A program made the position numbers and the translations under genes. The notes under the pieces were generated by a model. That model worked only from the letters and a program-made list of their open reading frames with translations, ran no database searches and was not told where the DNA came from. This document shows, piece by piece, positions 24,504-26,062 of a DNA stretch of 26,062 nucleotides. Positions within the stretch are counted from its first letter, which is position 1. The number at the start of each line of letters is the position of its first letter. This DNA comes from Acidobacteriota bacterium (GTDB taxonomy: Bacteria > Acidobacteriota > JAAYUB01 > JAMOQF01), in NCBI GenBank assembly GCA_027040585.1, contig JALULU010000263.1, positions 1 to 26,062 on the forward strand. The letters are read 5' to 3'.

Positions 24504-26062
24504 ATGAAAAAATTAATTTTTTTGTTAGTTTTTTGTTTTATGTTTGGATTTTTGTTCTCTCAGACTTGTTATAACGGAGATCTAACCTGTAATAGTGAGA
24601 TAAGTGATACAACAACAGATGGGACTTCAAATTTTGACAATTACTCATGTTGTAATTGGAATGAAACCGGAAAAGAAAAGATTTATAGACTTGTCCTTGA
24701 TGACTGGGCAGATGTTGATTTATCTTTTACAAGTTTATCTGCTGATTTAGACCTTTTTATCCTGACGGATTGCAATGACCCAAATAGTTGTATTGCTTAT
24801 GATGACAATGAGATATCCACACGTCTCGATGCCGGAACCTATTATGTTGTTGTTGATGGTAATGAGGGAGCAGAGGGCGATTTTTCACTTAAGGTAATAT
24901 GTCTTTTTAACTGTGTAGATGAGGAGATTTCAGGGGATATAGATGAAATAGGTGATACATCAAATGGAGACAATGTGATTTCAAGCTACTCCTGTTCAGG
25001 TTCATCTGATTTTAGTGGAAGTGAGTATATTTATCACTTTCATTTAGATAATGAGAAAATTGTCAAGGTTGAATTACTTACATCTTATAATCTTTCAATT
25101 TTCTTACTTACAAATTGCAACGATGGTTCAACTTGTATTGCTTCTGGAAGCGATACACTGCTTAAAAAACTTGATCCAGGGGATTACTATATTTCGGTTG
25201 ACAGTCCATCGGGAGATGAAGGAAATTACAGGATAATTGTTAAATTTTTTGACTGCTTTGATAAGGAGATAACTGAGAATTCCTATGGTGATAGTGATAC
25301 CACTTACAATTCACATGAGATTTACGATTCCTATGGATGTTTTGGCGGGGATGAGAGTGGTCCTGAGAAGATTTATAAGTTTCAGATAACTGAAAATAGT
25401 TCTGTGGACGTTTATTTGACAAATGAGGTAAATTCCCACACAATTTTTTTGTTAAGTGAGTGTGGAGATCCCAGTTCATGTGTTGCCGAAGGGACAGGTC
25501 ATATTTCAGCGAATCTTTCATCTGGAATCTACTATCTTGTAATTGATAGCGATAACAATCCTGGTTCTTCCTACGATTTACAATTTAACGCTTCAAGTAC
25601 TTCCTGTTTTCTTACAGAGATACCTTGTAATTCCACAATAAATGGTAACACATCAGATGGCATTGCCTCCATGGAACACTATAGTTGTGGATTTTACGAT
25701 GAGGTTGGTAAAGAATGTGTTTATAAGATAGTTTTACCACAGGATGAGTATTTAACTGTGAAATTAAACAGCTCAAATAGTTTGAGGATTTATTTGCTTA
25801 CAGAATGTGGAAATGAAAACAGTTGTATTGCATATAGTCAGGTTATGATAAGAAAACTTTTAAGTGCCGGGACATATTATGTTTCAGTGGATTCAAATTC
25901 CATGGGAGATTATGATTTTTCCCTTGAGGTTGATTGTGATACCATTGACTGTTATGATGAAGAAATAAATGGGCCTGGAGACTACTCAAACTCAACCTCA
26001 AATGGTGCTTCAAACATCTCAAGTTATAGTGGGGTTAACTGGGATGAATCCGGGAAGGAGTA
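24504..26062 (+). CDS. exported cysteine-rich protein with prepeptidase-C-like repeats, 3' truncated
   Basis: The frame from ATG 24504 is open through the last complete codon (519 codons) and leaves the window unfinished. The ATG follows the kinase stop with no gap, and GAGGA (24492-24496) lies inside the kinase gene. A signal peptide (MKKLIFLLVFCFMFGFLFSQ) is followed by four complete modules of 110-118 residues and the start of a fifth, with anchor cysteines at residues 22, 133, 251, 368 and 478. Each complete module has a strand pattern like bacterial prepeptidase C-terminal (PPC) domains (KIYRLVLDDWADVDLSF, AGTYYVVVDG) plus a cysteine pair in LT-x-C-x-x-x-x-S/T-C. The mature chain is acidic and rich in Asn, Ser, Asp and Thr. 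PPC modules usually accompany secreted peptidases or surface proteins; no catalytic domain is visible yet. A function cannot be assigned from this part. Confidence 0.88.
   Translation, partial: MKKLIFLLVFCFMFGFLFSQTCYNGDLTCNSEISDTTTDGTSNFDNYSCCNWNETGKEKIYRLVLDDWADVDLSFTSLSADLDLFILTDCNDPNSCIAYDDNEISTRLDAGTYYVVVDGNEGAEGDFSLKVICLFNCVDEEISGDIDEIGDTSNGDNVISSYSCSGSSDFSGSEYIYHFHLDNEKIVKVELLTSYNLSIFLLTNCNDGSTCIASGSDTLLKKLDPGDYYISVDSPSGDEGNYRIIVKFFDCFDKEITENSYGDSDTTYNSHEIYDSYGCFGGDESGPEKIYKFQITENSSVDVYLTNEVNSHTIFLLSECGDPSSCVAEGTGHISANLSSGIYYLVIDSDNNPGSSYDLQFNASSTSCFLTEIPCNSTINGNTSDGIASMEHYSCGFYDEVGKECVYKIVLPQDEYLTVKLNSSNSLRIYLLTECGNENSCIAYSQVMIRKLLSAGTYYVSVDSNSMGDYDFSLEVDCDTIDCYDEEINGPGDYSNSTSNGASNISSYSGVNWDESGKE
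24567..26062 (+). repeat. tandem PPC-like cysteine-rich coding repeats
   Basis: Units begin near 24567, 24900, 25254, 25605 and 25935, giving periods of about 330-354 bp. Units are diverged at the DNA level but share an E-I/D-T-x-x-G opening, Y-S-C, a K-x-x-Y strand, L-T/S-x-C-x-x-x-x-S/T-C-I/V-A, and G-x-Y-Y-x-x-V/I-D. The repeat series continues beyond the window. Confidence 0.85.

Noticed and set aside
25240..25521. Minus-strand open frame of 93 codons
   Set aside because: It lies wholly inside the repeat protein on the other strand and its composition shows no real protein features.
1..26062. Mobile elements, CRISPR arrays, toxin-antitoxin or restriction genes
   Set aside because: I saw no transposase motifs, direct-repeat/spacer pattern, terminal inverted repeats or defence-gene domains; the only tandem repeats are the coding modules at the right end.

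Overview
The window is AT-rich bacterial chromosome (Lys, Ile, Phe and Asn codons dominate), densely packed and free of visible insertion sequences, CRISPR arrays or phage genes. Three tRNA genes with encoded CCA ends, Ffh, SmpB, Pgi and Shine-Dalgarno sites of the GGAGG type mark it as bacterial. A von Willebrand factor A protein of the kind known as the acidobacterial VWFA-related family, secreted S9 and M17 peptidases, a prepilin peptidase and several exported beta-rich proteins suggest a diderm, protein-degrading lineage near Acidobacteriota/Aminicenantota or another deep branch. That placement is inference from gene content; no rRNA is present to settle it.

Layout. 1-1816: a 5'-truncated rhomboid protease followed 11 nt later by a type I glutamine synthetase-family enzyme. 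1835-4600: a large exported protein (ATG 1912) with its own promoter and a strong intrinsic terminator, so apparently a single-gene unit. 4625-5743: a small DUF2061 membrane protein and a SAM hydroxide adenosyltransferase. 5731-7756, minus strand: pgi then endonuclease V, overlapping by 11 nt and meeting the previous unit in a 13-nt convergent overlap. 7837-10392: an exported S9 prolyl oligopeptidase with an extra N-terminal beta domain. 10412-10629, minus: tRNA-Val(TAC) and tRNA-Asp(GTC) behind a near-consensus promoter.

10725-18499 is an unbroken run of eight plus-strand genes with gaps of 20 nt or less, or overlaps, probably one operon: an ABC exporter pair, smpB, leucyl aminopeptidase, an exported protein of unknown function, a YjbQ/UPF0047 protein, an exported BsuPI/DUF6438-like mosaic, and the VWA protein. 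It runs directly into the 3' end of an opposing tRNA-Val(CAC). 18622-21752, minus: ffh followed by a polysaccharide flippase. 21855-26062, plus: prepilin peptidase, a two-TM PAS histidine kinase, and an exported cysteine-rich repeat protein that begins on the base after the kinase stop codon and is still open where the window ends.

The housekeeping parts (SRP targeting, trans-translation, sugar isomerase, tRNAs) are interleaved with an envelope/secretome programme: protein targeting (Ffh), membrane proteolysis (rhomboid), pilin processing, exported peptidases and several exported proteins built from adhesion-type or prepeptidase-C-type modules. No single clearly novel defence or biosynthetic system is visible. 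The most interesting unexplained material is the set of exported mosaic proteins (1912-4545, 15967-18499, 24504 onward), the lysine-rich additions to Ffh, and the non-classical substrate-site motifs of the glutamine synthetase.
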